DNA of 64,000 bases, from assembly GCF_003369915.1 (NCBI RefSeq), contig NC_046675.1:3968001-4032000 (forward strand). The letters run 5' to 3'. Below, piece by piece: positions 1 to 13,300 of the stretch. Position numbers and translations under genes: made by a program. Under the pieces are notes generated by a model. It saw nothing but the letters and a program-made list of their open reading frames with translations, made no database searches and was not told the DNA's origin. How positions within the stretch are numbered: position 1 is the stretch's first letter; every line of letters begins with the position of its first letter. This DNA is from Drosophila miranda. Taxonomy: Eukaryota; Arthropoda; Insecta; Diptera; Drosophilidae.

Positions 1-105
1 CGTATTATTGTGGAACAGACAGCAAAACGATTCCCTCCCGGAAAACAGCACCAGCAGGAACAGGAAAATCAATCTAATGTATCTAAATCAGCTATAGAAA
101 TCTAG
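1..105 (+). CDS. C-terminal end of an unidentified plus-strand gene (partial)
   Basis: Reading from base 1, 34 codons are open and end at a TAG at 103-105. The residues include RIIVEQTAKRFPPGK and then a Q/E/N/S-rich tail ending KSAIEI. The composition looks like protein, and an AATAAA follows at 656-661, so this fits the last coding exon of a gene that converges on tau. I do not recognise the product. It could be a chance open stretch, because only about 100 bases are visible. Confidence 0.45.
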   Translation, partial: RIIVEQTAKRFPPGKQHQQEQENQSNVSKSAIEI

Positions 106-655
106 TCAATTGAATCGAATGTATTTGAACTAATTGTAACAGGCAGCAGCGCACGAGAAAATTATAATGAAGCAAAGCATTGGTTTCGTTTCGCATATCA
201 TATCTCCTAATTTCCCCCCATTAAATGTAATATAATTATCTAGCCAAGAGTTAAAGCAAAAAAGCCCTCTCCTAAAACTAAAGTCCACGCCAATCCCCGC
301 GTGACGACGACGAGCTCTTAGATAAAGCATCCTTTATACGATATTTAAGCATATTGCATTTTTTTTACTCGACAACTCGACCCTCGTCGAACCGTTATCA
401 TAATCACGCTTACTTGACGCTCATTTGACACTTCTGTCGCTTGGAAATTGTAACCAACTGTTGTTTTGTTTAAGTATTATTTTATAATTACTTATTTATT
501 ATCCTAACTTTAAAGAAGGCAATGTTTAAACAACTTTTACGGCGTAAGGATAGCAAAATGGTTTATGTAAATGGAATTTAAAAACTGCATTTAAATGTGA
601 CGACGCGACTCGAACAAAACAGAGGAACAAGAATCAAAAGAATCGAAATAGATCG

Positions 656-661
656 AATAAA
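656..661 (+). terminator. Polyadenylation signal for the upstream plus-strand gene
   Basis: AATAAA lies about 550 bases after the TAG at 105, in A/T-rich sequence that looks like a 3' UTR. The link to that gene is inferred. Confidence 0.35.
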
Positions 662-924
662 CAAAAGCAAACAATTTTCAAAACAAAGAACACTCAAAGA
701 TGCGTGAAGATGAGATGAAATCCCAGGACAATTTTTTTACGAATTATATATACATAAACTATATTTAAAATCTAACGAATCGAATGTCTTATGTAAATGA
801 ATTGTAAACGAAGGGCGTAAACCTGATTTAATACTTACGAGAAATATATAACTACTGTAATTATTTAAAGAAACAACTCGTCGGACTCTCTGTTTTGTGC
901 TTAACTTTGCCTCTCAGTTTATCG

Positions 925-930
925 TTTATT
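925..930 (-). terminator. tau: Polyadenylation signal for tau
   Basis: AATAAA on the minus strand lies about 230 bases beyond the tau stop codon at 1162. It is the first such hexamer downstream of that stop. Confidence 0.4.
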
Positions 931-1161
931 TTGTTTATAAATGCCACGGTTCGTTTTGTAGTATTAACTCGATTTCTAAACAATTAACAGTTTCATAAAA
1001 TTTGTTCTCAAATGGTATTTTTTATAGAAGTGCGTGCCTCGATACTCGTATCAACGTGTGCACAAATCTCGTAGTGCTTGGATGTGGTGTGTCGTCTCGT
1101 GCAACATGTGGAGGAGGAGCAGCAGCAGCAGCAGCATCATCGTATCGGCTACGGCGGCGGT

Positions 1162-1347
1162 TCAGTATAAGCGGAACGGCTTCTGATGGACTGCTTGGCT
1201 GGGCTTCTTCTTGGGACCCGCGCTCTTGGGACGCTTGGGCTCCGAATTGAGCGAGGGCATGGACACAGAGAGCACCAAACACTCGGCTGGCAGGGACATG
1301 GACGAGGTCAGTGTGGTGGCGCGTTGAATGCGCGGCGCCTTCCAGTA
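1162..1347 (-). CDS. tau: Probable terminal coding exon of tau (61 residues)
   Basis: A strong pyrimidine-rich acceptor (CCCGCCCCCACAG) is followed by 61 open codons starting YWKAPRIQRATTLTSSMSLP, with a basic end (SAGPKKKPSQ...KPFRLY) and TGA at 1162. The phase is 0, as for the donor at 4976. The frame shows coding-like third positions. It might belong to another minus-strand gene, but no other exon donor of the right phase was found in the 3.6 kb between. Confidence 0.6.
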   Translation of the reverse strand, partial: YWKAPRIQRATTLTSSMSLPAECLVLSVSMPSLNSEPKRPKSAGPKKKPSQAVHQKPFRLY

Positions 1348-4300
1348 CTGTGGGGGCGGGATGGGAGGATAGAATAGGCAACATTTTAATTCGATTCACA
1401 CATGGATTCACCGCTGAATGGAAAGCTGAATAGTAGTCGAAAAGTCATAGCTGGATTGAGATGGAAACTTACAATTTGTTTTAATCAAAATTTATTCAAA
1501 AATTGTTTGTTGCCTCGATTACCAATGCATCCAATGAGGTAGAGATGTGTGCTCGTGCGTGGCTTTGTTGGAACGCTTGCGGCGTGGGCGTGGGCGTGGC
1601 TTTGCCAAATTTACTTAAGATTCTCCAAATATTTTACGAGTATATACGATTGTATTGTATGTCTATCTTAAATGGTGGCTGTTGAGATTTTCAAAAAACT
1701 AAGTGCAACAACGCCAGAATTTTGGTAAATGAAAAAACGTTTTTTTTGTCGGTTTTATTATGTTTAAATTTTTGCCATTGATCTTACATTTTGTAACAGG
1801 GTGTAAATAAATTGTGAGAATGATGCGCTTTACTAATAAGATACAAATTAATAGTAATAATATGCTTATACGTGTTCATTTCTTTTCGGTTCTGTTCGGT
1901 TGAAGTTCTCTGTTCTGTTCGGTTTTTGGGTTGGGCTGTTCGCAAAAGTATCTAAATCGGATAGGTCATAGGTCTTGTATTATACGAGTACGAATAGTTC
2001 AACTGATTAACATTAAGGGTAGTCGTCAAGTGGGTTTGCGTTTGCGTTTACGTTTACTTTTACTTTTAAGTGTCGTTCAACATTTTCAACTAAGCACACA
2101 CAGTTTACGATTGGATTTCTTGTATAATTCGCTTAAATATTTAGATACTTTTATGTATATATAAATGTATATATATTTGTATGTATATATGGGGTTTTCG
2201 TAATACATTGAGATATATAATTTATGTCTTGTATCTGTATGATAAAGAGTGCACTGCTCAACTAGTCAAATATACTCTTGATTCTTGAATACCGCTTCTA
2301 TGTGATGTGGGTATCTGGTGGTGTGGATGCATCTGTATCTCAGTGCATCAGTTGGAATCGAACCGTATGCTCCGGCTCTCATTACATGTCTGGTTGTGGT
2401 GTGATGTGGGTGTGGATTATTGCATATTTTGCATCGATTTTGCCAATGTGTGCAGGCATTTTTGTTTGCTTAAGATATACTTTTCAAATTAGCGCTTGTT
2501 CAATATTCAATGTTCAATGTTCGGTTTGGATTGGTTTCATTCCTATATTGCAAAGAAAAGATTCAGCTCAACCTCAACATGCATTTTCGGCACTTAGCAT
2601 TTAGCTTTGTTGATTTAAATTCTCATCAGCGCCAGAAGCCGTCATGGATGGTAGTGGACTCTGCGTTCAAGATAAAAATATAAATGTGAATGCATATATA
2701 ATTGCACAAATCAAAAAAGGGGGAAACTATTACAAACATAAACCAAAAGCCTTGTTAGATCATGAACATGGAGCGTGGATAGAAAGGGTGGAGTCGGGGA
2801 GTTCGGGCTCTGGGCTCTGGGCCGCTGGTCAAGCAAATTTGCACATGAAACCGTTTTGGGGTGAATGGATAGATGGCAAATCAGATTTGATTCTGGTACT
2901 AACGGATCGGTTAGTCTATCACAGCACTGTTAAATATATTTATAGGCAATATCATCTATCTATGCAGCGGACACATCTCAGGGTAGAACACGCAACGCAC
3001 ATTCACTTACGGAGGATGCTCTTTGATCGATGATCGAATGTTTCTATATTGCTTAAAACCGCTTCGTATTCTGAGAGTATACTCTTAAAGTAGTAGTACG
3101 ATTGCAGCAGTGGATGATAAATAACTCTAATGGACGTAACATGTATACGGATTTCGAATTAATGCACTTAGTTTCGTATGGACTAGCCTAATAAAATTGG
3201 TATATATATTCCTATAATAAACGAAAGAGAAACATTAAGCCACAGAAATGAAGAAAACACACTTAACAATTCATAATTAATTGGAATTCAAAGATGATGT
3301 AAGTGTATGTATATATGTATGCAATGTGTATGGGTGTGTGTGTGTTGTATTTGTATCTGTGTGTGAGCAAAGCACTTTCTTTGTTAGATGATTTTAAATG
3401 CTGGGCAGCCTTTTCAAAACCGTCCTTAAGGTCAGAGTCTCTGGGGTTTCTGGGGGGTTCTTTGAGCATTTGCGGATCAGTAAAAATATTGTTTAAAATT
3501 TGTACTATCCTATATAGTATAAAATTGCTGGCCATTTTGCCATAAATAATACTTTGTGTTAAGGGATATACTCTATATAATACTAAAGGAATTAACAAAC
3601 ATTCTCTCTCTCAGCCCTCTCAGACCCAGGGGCGGCACCCGAAAGCAGGAGGTTTTCTTTTGGTTAAAGTTCAATTATCGGATCGGTAAAGCCACCATCT
3701 GCCGTGTGTCCGCCCCTGGGAGAGAATCGGCTTATATGTATCATCATCTAAGTATACACGTTCCATGGGGATAGTATAGTATAGCCTCAACCGATGGATA
3801 GTGTATAGTTATCGGGGCTTTAGTATACAATTTAAAATAGAAACTCTTGCAAACTCATTCGAGATTTTTCTTAGTTGAGTGTTGAACTGAGTTGAGGTTT
3901 CGTTTGAGTAGTTCTGTGTTTTAGTCCTGCAACAGTTACTGGTGTTTGGCCTTAGGTACAGTACGAGTAGTTAATGGATGTCTTATTGTTCGGTTCGTTT
4001 CGTATCGTTTGGTTGTTAAAGCTATTACTATAGGGAGTTGTTCATTTAAAAAGCGACTCGAATATATTGTTACACACACAGTCTGAGTTACAGAGGCCGA
4101 ATTCTAGATGGATCGTTGCAATCAAGCGCCCTTGCGCCTCAAACTACGGTTAGCCGGCGGGTAGGTAGGCAGAGGGCGCAAACGGAGGGGGAGAGACAGA
4201 GAAAGAAAGAGAAGAGAATAGTTTAGAGAAATGCGGTGTTTTTTTTTTTTTGAGAATTCTGGAATGCACCAGTGGCATGTGGGACGCTTTTTGCTAGCAA

Positions 4301-7300
4301 ATTTTGTCATCGATTTGATCGCCAATGAATCTCAGTTTGAGTTTGAAAGAAATTCATTTTTAAATGTACATAAATATAAATGAAAGTATGGAAAATCATC
4401 GAAACTAAATGAAGAGTTACACAAAACTCAAAACAGAAGAAAAGCCCACCCATACTTCGAGACCTGAAAGTGCCAAGAATTACGAGTACTCAGAAGTCCA
4501 GATGTTAGTTCTCATTAGTTATTGATTATTGATTTGTACAGTTGCGGAATGGTTTGATCTTTTCTTGGGAGGAGTTCTCTGAAAGCGGTTGTGGGTGTGT
4601 TGGGAGGTGTTAGGTGTTCTGGTTGGTGGGTTTTTTTCGGGTGCTGTGGGGTGCTTGGTTATCGGCTGACAGTAAAAATGATAGGTGTAAACCACAAATG
4701 CAACCAAATACAAATATAGATTACACAAAAATGAATTTCTTAAAGTAAACACAAAATGGGACTATATCCATAATTTATAGAGTACGCTTTTGTTGAATAC
4801 TTTATTAGGGGTGTGCCTTAACGAGAAACTAAAAATTCAATGGGAATAAATCAGGGTAAAGGTTCAGTTTAAATACTAAAGGTTAAAGGTTAAACGTTAG
4901 GAGGTCTCTCTAGTCTAGGTCTAGTTACTGAATTAATTACTGAACGGATGGATGGCTTATGTACACGTAGTTTACCTGTGTTGGTGGTGTTGTCAGTGCA
5001 GCAGAGTGCTCAACATTTTTCAAATAATCCTTATCATCGAAAATCTTCTTCTCGCCGCCACCGGGCCTGTGCTTTACATTATCCCAAGAGCCAACTTTGC
5101 TTTGTGCCTTAATTTCTATCTTTTGCGTTTGTATCTGAAAGGGTAGCACCGGCACCGGCAACGTACAGAAATTGATTAGCAAAAACACACTTGAAATTCG
5201 ATTTGGATTCAGATGCATTTCATCTATGGGGCGGGGTATGGAGAATTTCGTTTTCTGCGGTTGGATTATATGTTTTATGGGGCACACGACAACACAACAC
5301 GAATCGGGGGGGGGTAGCCAATCGAGGACACAACTGAAACTTAGAACTTTCAAACACAGAAACAGCAGAGCACAGAACGGAAACAAAGTCACAAAAAACA
5401 TATGCTACGATTTCTACTTGGGGGTATTTTGGGGGTGCCTTGAGGATCTCAAAAAGACGGTGGGTTAAGTGTTCAAAAAATAACAAAAATTATGGACAAA
5501 TTATGCATCCAAACGTTTCATACAAAAGCACACATACATATGTATCATATACGTAGTATGATGCACACAAAGGACAGATAGAATAAAGAGTGTAATCACG
5601 ACTACTTACTTCCTTGGGTTGGTTATCCTTCAATACGGTTGTTAAATGGTTTAGTTAAAAGCAAAATACAGTTTTCAAAAATATGTTTTAAATATGTATG
5701 TTTTCGGTTCGTTAAAATCAATGTGAACGAAATAATAAGATACAGTCAATTCGAAGTTCTTGGTTAGGAACTAAAAACAGAACGCTGTCCCTGGCATTCT
5801 GGACGTAACCCAAATCGGAACGGAACTGTTTAATCAATGCGGGTCTATGCTATGTGGGTGTATTGTGTGTTTAGCACCGAGTGTCTGGCTTATAGGTGGT
5901 GTCGCCTACTGTTACCTACCCAAGCTAAGGGAGGAGAGCTACAACTCCTCCTCGTTATACAAATTCTCATCCAGGCGCTCGCTGCTCATCTGGCAGGCGC
6001 GTTGGTTGACAATTTTGGAGCCCTCGCCATAGATGATGTTTATCTTTTTATCGTGGGACATTCTGTTTGAGTGGCTCTGGAAAGTGTTTCAGACTTTTTT
6101 ACATTGTTAACTCCGAAATGTATGTTTGTAGGTGTGGAGGGGGTGTTAGTGGATCTGTTCTTGTGTACACCGAAAACTTTGAAGAAGATTTTGAAGAACA
6201 TTTGCAGCATGCTGTTTTTAAAACTAAGAGAACTTCCCCATGCATCTTTCCCACATGCCCACCTGCCCCGTCATGCCGCATGCCAGTTGCTGTTTGCTGT
6301 TGCTGTTTTGCTGTGGATTGAAGGAGCAACTGCATGCGTTGCCAGGTCAGAAAAAATCGGTAACAAAACGAGAGAAGAGCATCCAAAAAACCAAGCAATC
6401 GGAAATCATACTTAACCGCTACAAAAATCAATAGGAGAATTCGTTCGCGTCTCTGGGTCAAACTCAAATGTGAAAAATCGGAAGGTTCTAGGAGCGGGAC
6501 ACATACCTTGATATCACCGCCGCCTGGCTGATATTTCACGTTGTCCTTGGAGCCGACCTTCGGCTTGGCCTTGTCCTTGAAGTCCATCTTCAGGGTCTCG
6601 ATCTTCTTATCGCCGCCGCCGGGCTTATAGGCCGCATTCTCCAACGAGCCGATTTTCGACTTTGCGTTCCACTGCAACTTTGTTGTAACTATCTACGGAT
6701 TTGCGGTGGTTTTGTGGTGCGAGGTGGTGGTGGTGGTGGTGGCGTGGGTGTGAGTTGTAAATAGATACAAGGTAGAACCATTATGAGCCAAAGTCAATTT
6801 ACGCAAAAAGTATCGATCGAACAGAGATATCCTATCCAACGCCCAATTGCAGCCCGCTGTCAATGTCAGAGTCGCGCCCAGCTCTGGAACACCGAATGCG
6901 GATGGATGTATTCATATGGTTATGGGTATGGGTATGGATATGGGTATGCTCCAAAAAGGCAACGGAATTATGTTGCTAAGTGTCGCTGTGGATTGGTAAT
7001 TGCATTTCCTACAACAAGATACAAGATACCGGTGGTGCTGCCGATTCCCATCTAAATGGGGAATCGAGTAAGTATGTATATGTATGTTCTCAAATCGCAA
7101 ATCGAGCGTGAAATTGAATTTTTGTTTGCCAATACTTTTTACTTTACGTTTTACCGTTTACTGTTTACTGTACTATACTTTACGTTTCTTTGGCTAGATC
7201 TAGATTGATTCAGATCGTTTAGTACTTTAAAAGCCATTTGTTGATGAGAGAAATTTACAGAGGATTATGAGGATACACCAGTCTGGTACACACGGTCCCT

Positions 7301-10300
7301 CCCTGTGGTTCAGTCCGTGTCCAGCCCCCTCAACATACCTTCTTCTCGCCGCCCTTGGGCATGTACTTGTCGTTCTTGGCCTCGATGCGGGGCGCAGCCT
7401 TGATTTCGACCTTCTTGGACTCGATCTTCACATGGCCGCCGCCCGGCTTGTAGGTGGCATTGTCCAGCGAACCGATTTTGGAGCGTACCGCCTTCAGGTT
7501 CGGCGAAGGAGCATGTCCAACCTGTACTTTGTTCATTGGAACTGCGACCAGGGGTCGGTTGAAAATCATTCGAGGAGGGATGGGAGGAGGGACTTACCTT
7601 TCTTTACTGGCTCGGGTTCTGGGGTCTTGAGTAGCAAGCGATTCTTCGAGGCACTGCGCGACTTCGATGCGGATTTGTTCGAGGGCGTAGCACTCGGTGG
7701 ACGCGATATGCCCGACTTGTCAGCCTTCGATGAGGTCGATGTGGGCGTCTTGACCGGGGAACTGGGTGAAATGGGTCCGTTGCGGTCCTATCACGATACA
7801 ACCACAGAATCATAGTCACAATACGGCAACATTTCAAATGAAATTTCGTTGTTGATTACAATAAAATATTTCGAATCGGCCAAGATGACCAGATGCATCT
7901 TGGGATTCACTCGGATGGGTACTCGGACTGGCACTCTGACTAGGTTCATCTCTTATTTAAGACTCTCTCTGCTGTCACAATACACTCCCAGGCTGGCCAA
8001 AGCTGTCAACGTAATGCCATTGCCATTTGTGACTAGACTCTGGAAACAGGGCTGCCCGCTGCCTGCTGCCTGCTGCTTGGCTGCCTGGTGATGCCGATGC
8101 CGATGCCATTGTGGATGTCGATGTCGGTACGAAGGACTTATAGTTTATGCATTGTTTTATCGATTGTCGCCACTTCGTGTCGTTTTTGCATATGTCTTGA
8201 TATTTATAGAGACAACAAGCCCCACCACAGCCCCGATACGGAGTACGGAATACGGAATACCTATAAATATTTGTGTGTGCGGTAGGGCCCCAATCCGCGT
8301 TTCGTGTTTGGCACTTATCTACCGCACAAGGCACAGACACAGGGCACAGATATCACCAGGCATTTACTCGTAAATCGGTTTTTGGTGTTTTCTTTTTGGT
8401 CTTCTTTTTGGCAATAGTATTGGCCTTCCCCTTCCTTTGGGGAGTCTTCTGCCTCGCACCTGTGTGTGGTTCACGTTCGAGTTGGTGGCACGAATATATG
8501 ACTTTGTTGTCGCACTTTTCTTGCGGGTTTTTCCGGCGCGTCGAACTGCCGTCTGCCAAGACAAAACTAAGTCTGAACTTTGGCGTCAACACACGAGCCA
8601 ACTTTCGGATCTTGGATACTTGGGAGCCATCCACTCAACTGTGGCCCCGCCAGAAGTCGGGCACAGTACTATATGGTATCTAATGGAGCGTGGAGCTTGA
8701 ACCGTTGAGCAGGGGGCCTGCCTTTTACAGATATTTATGATTTGTGAACAGAGACAGAGACAGACAATCCAGACAGACAGACAGACCAGAAAGAGAGGGT
8801 CAACGTCGACTGAATTAAATTAATTTGTCGCCAGTTTCCAGTTAATTTCCTCTCAATTAATGGAGACGCAACCAACTCGCATTTATGGCCAAATGGCCAA
8901 CTAGTTCACCGACGACGACGACAACTCACCTTCTCCTGTGTGGACTCATCCACGCCGCTGTCATTGTCGCCTTCTGCAATGATAATAAATAAATTAGTCG
9001 AGTTATGCTAATGTTACGATATGGGGACTTCCGCTGAAAGAATAAACTGGCAAATGGCTTCACTTAATGGGGGGGTGGGAGCTTGTTCCCACTCGATCTT
9101 ACTAAGAGCAGGCCCCTTTCCCTTCCTCTGGGCCTCTGCTGGTGCTGTTGGTCGACTCGTCTCGAAGGGTGGCTCTGTGTCCTCCAGCAGGGGCGAGCCC
9201 ATCGGGTCGGCCTTCATGTTGAACGTCTTGAGGGGAGTCACGGCCGGACCCATGATCACGTCATCGTCATCGTCATTGTGTGCCCCCATTGACGATGGTG
9301 GGCGTAGCTGTGGCGGTGGCTGAGGCTGGGGCTGTGGCTGCTGCTGAATGTGTGGCTGCTGTTGCTGCTGCTGCTGTGGTGGGGCCTGTTGATGTGGGGG
9401 CTGCTGCTGCAGCTGTTGCATGGGCTGCTGATTGAAGGTCGGTCGGAATGGCGCCTGCAGCGGCTGGCCCGGTGCCGGGCGAGCAAATGTCGGCGGAGGA
9501 GGTCGCGTCATATTCTGTGGAGGTCGTGCACCGGGCGGCATGCCAGGTGGCGCTCCAGATGGCGTCCAGGGGAATCCGCCGGGCGGCCGTGGAGGTCCCT
9601 GTCCGGGCGGCGAAAGAGGTCCTCCTGCATTGGGCGGACGTGGCTGCTGCAGACTCAGCTGTGGCGGCATTCCCGGCCTCATCTGCGCCGGACCCATTAT
9701 CAGATTGCTCTTGCTTTCGGTGTTCCTCAACGGCGGAGGCATCTGCCTGGCCCCCATATTTGGCGGTGGCATGGATGGGCGTGGTCCCATTCCGACCATC
9801 GGCCGGGCTCCCGCAAAGGGGGGACGCTGCTGCGGCGGCCCCACAGGTGGACGCATCTGCGGTGGCAAGACATAGTTCTGTGGTTTTCGCACGTACTCTG
9901 TATTATGCTTGGGTGGTGGGTGTTGGGGCTGGGGCTGTTGCTGGGGATTGCTGTGCGGAAGGGTGCGTTCTTTAGCGGTGCCAAAGCTGGTGGGATAGTC
10001 AATCGTGCTCTGTGGACGCTGCTGCTGCTGCCTGGAGTAGTCCACGGTGGCTGCGTCATAAGCCGAACGATCTATGAAAGAGTACTCTGAATTCGACTGC
10101 GGACGCATCTGCTGCTTGGAGCGGTCATAATCTACGTTTGAGGTCTCGTAGGTTGAACGATCCATGGCTCCACTGCTGGAGGAGTACTCTGCATTCGTCT
10201 GAGGACGCAGCTGCTGCCTAGAGCGATCTACAGGGGCTGGCTCTGCAGAGGCAGTCTCGTAGGATGGACGATCCATGGCTCTGGAGGAACGCTCTGCAGC

Positions 10301-13300
10301 CTCATAAGAGGGACGCCGATTGCTGGCGACGGGACGCTCGCTCTCAGGACGCTCGCTCTCAGGACGCTCCTGGGATCTCTCGTTTGCCGTGCCGTACATC
10401 TTCGAACTTCTCGCCTGCGGTGTCGGTGCAGAAATGTGCAAGTGTCGGGTAACCCAATACCTGGCAGGTCTCTAGTTTCCAAACTGGCGGCCACTGCCAC
10501 TGCCAGCAGCAGCAGCAGCACCAGCACCAAGTGGCTCATATCATTTGCATATGTATGGCCATATATCCTACGTGGGCGACAGTTACGGGTGGGAGTGCAA
10601 GGAACACTAGCTACAGGATACAGTACTGGTGCTACATGTGCATGTACTTGTTTCGCCGCAGGGACCCATCAATAAATTCCGTATTGAGTGGAGCCTTTCA
10701 AATTTGATGGCTTCTTTTTGCATTTGTTTACATTTTACGAGTATTGTTTTGGTGTCCTGGTGGGCTTTCAGGGTTCGGTTCGGTTTGGTTCGGTTCGGTT
10801 ACCAATAGGGAATTTTGTCATGAATATGTCGGTTGCCAGCTGTAACGTGACCCAAATTGTTTTTGTGGCTTATTGATTCAACAAAAGTTTCGGCAGTTCT
10901 AAGCCCCCCGGCCCCACGAAAATGAGTCGGCGGGGCAGCCAGACCACGAAAACGAGAGCAAATCGCTGTTTGATTTGTTTCGCAAAGGGTTCTTTCTCTG
11001 GCTCTGACATGTCTGGCCCCCAGAATGATGTATGCAAGGTCGCCCGAATTCGCGTATTGCCATCATTAATAACCCAGTTGTATTCAAATTATGCTCCCTG
11101 GCAGGCGAATCAGTCCGTAAATCGGTTGTGCATGGGCAATTGGGTGATATTTCATTGCTACGACTAGCTGGGATTTAAGTGCAGTTTGTAGATATTACGA
11201 CTTTCACTCACCGCATCGGTATCACTCATATCGGGAGGAATGCTTGGGCTGGGGCTATGGCTGAAACTGGGACTGGGGTCTGGTTCTAGGCACTACCTGG
11301 CAATTAACTTTATAAAGAACCGAAAACTTTTGCATTTAGTTTTTGGGGGTTTTCTGTGTTTTTTGTGTGTTACATTTGACAGGTAAATCGATAAAACTGC
11401 ACAAACAAACAGCAACGATTTTAAGCTGCTGACTCTTGGACCTCCATGGAGCAGCACGTGCAACACCCGAGTGGCAACTAAAGCGGCAGCTCCGACTTGT
11501 GTCGAGTCAGAGCCCAGATTCGAGCCCAACTTCCTGGCCATACAATATACTCAAACAATGGAAATGAAATGAAATAAAATAAAGAAGGAAGTCTTTGCAA
11601 GTCAACTGCAAATTAGGGCCGCAATGATTTGTTTCTCTTGGCTGACATCGACTCGACTCGACTCGACTGAAATTCCACACAATGTTCATGTCAATCGCAA
11701 CAACAACAATGGCAAGAACTGTCATTTGTGGCCAAATGGTCTTGTCCAAATTGATTATCAGCGGGGCAGGAATGCCAAGGCATTTTCCAACCGCAGCACA
11801 TAAAAAACCAAACTTGTGCCCTCTCTATTTAGGTCTTCTAAGCATGCCTGCCACCTTTCAATTAGATCCTTCGCCAGGAAAATATTGTTAACAAACTTTG
11901 CCTGCTGGCAATTGAATTTTTGTGGTGGAAAGTTGTTCCGTTCCCACACTGCAGTTGCGATTTTTATCACAGACAGGACGGATACGTCTACGTACACGGA
12001 CACGGACACGGACGCGGACACGGACCCATTATCAATTGTTGCGGTTCGCCATAAACCAAGAGACATGCAATTGTATCGATTTTTCTAGCCAGAGGGCAAT
12101 AACTTGGCCACGTACTCGCACTAGAGGCCTACTGGGAAGTAAGGCTAATGCACTTTGCACTTTGCGCCCACCGCACTGATGGATACGATACCCACCCAAC
12201 GGAACAGGTGCAGTTGTTCCAAGACGACACTGACTTTAACCTGAGCTCACAAGTTGATTTGTTATTAATTTGAGTTTATTTATAGATTTTTCCTATAATT
12301 TATTTAGATGTTTATTTAGTTGGGTATTTATTGCCCTGTGGAAAATATCGCGTCGCGGTAGCCAGCTCTGACTGCGTTGTGTTTGGCGCGAGTGTTAAAA
12401 CTCGACTGCTTTTATTTGCTTTGAAAAATTTCGAATTACAATACTTAGAATTTGTTTTGATACGGGTATATGGTATGCCCCAATGCTGGAGCCCCTCTCT
12501 ATCTCTCTCTCTCTCTTTGCTCGTAAACTTCTTGGGGCGGCGCATAAACAGAAAGTGTCCTTGCGCAGTTCAAAGAGAAGGCAATCACAAATACCTTAGC
12601 AAAGTCAGAGCAAAACTATAGCCAGGACGTGCTCAGACGACGCCTTTGCCTTATTCGATTGACATAGAAATTTATTTATTAGTGGGGCGCCGGGGAAAAA
12701 TGCAAATTCAACACGCCAACAATGAGCACGGGGGGCGACAGGGACAGGGACAGGACCAGGAGCAGTACTCCTCGTAGTAAAGGCAGCGTTGATTTTATAT
12801 GGAGATTTCATTTGACTTGATTAATTTAATGGCTCCTACCGGGTGCGGAGCGCATTTGTGCAATGCTCAGCTAACGACAATCAAATGCAAAGTACGAAGA
12901 AATATATAAAGAATCAGGGCTGGCTATATTTGTTTCTTGTACTATATATGGGGGAGCTACAGGCACCGCTTGCCACGCACCATTGCGAGGTGTTGTTGTC
13001 ATAGGTTCCACGGTTCTCCCTTTAATTGTTGACTATTTAGCGGCAGACAGCACGCAAAGCAACGCAACGCGAGATTCCCCCGCGCACTGCTCACATGTCT
13101 GCCCTAGTGGGGATAACTGTTCCTCCCTCTGTTCTTTGCTTGCTAATTCGATTGTCAAGGTTATGTGTTGGCAGACACAAACCAGAGAAGTGTTTACTTT
13201 TGCTTAGGTTGGGCTATGCTTAGGTACTGAGGGTAGTGGGCAGAATAGGGTTGATGTTGATGCATGCACATACGAGTACCCGTATATACAGATGTAGTCG

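Larger units (their letters stand above)
106..1161. other. Intergenic and 3' UTR sequence between convergent genes
   Basis: This is A/T-rich sequence with no convincing coding exon. It holds the two candidate polyadenylation signals and a (CAG)n run near 1115-1135. Confidence 0.5.

Noticed and set aside
10228-10539. 103-codon minus-strand frame starting MSHLVLVLLLLLAVAVAA, which looks like a signal peptide
   Set aside because: The hydrophobic run comes from a CTG/CAG repeat just upstream of the long tau exon's acceptor, and the rest overlaps that exon in another frame. A splice that would join it to the long exon is out of phase and the intron would be only 46 bases.
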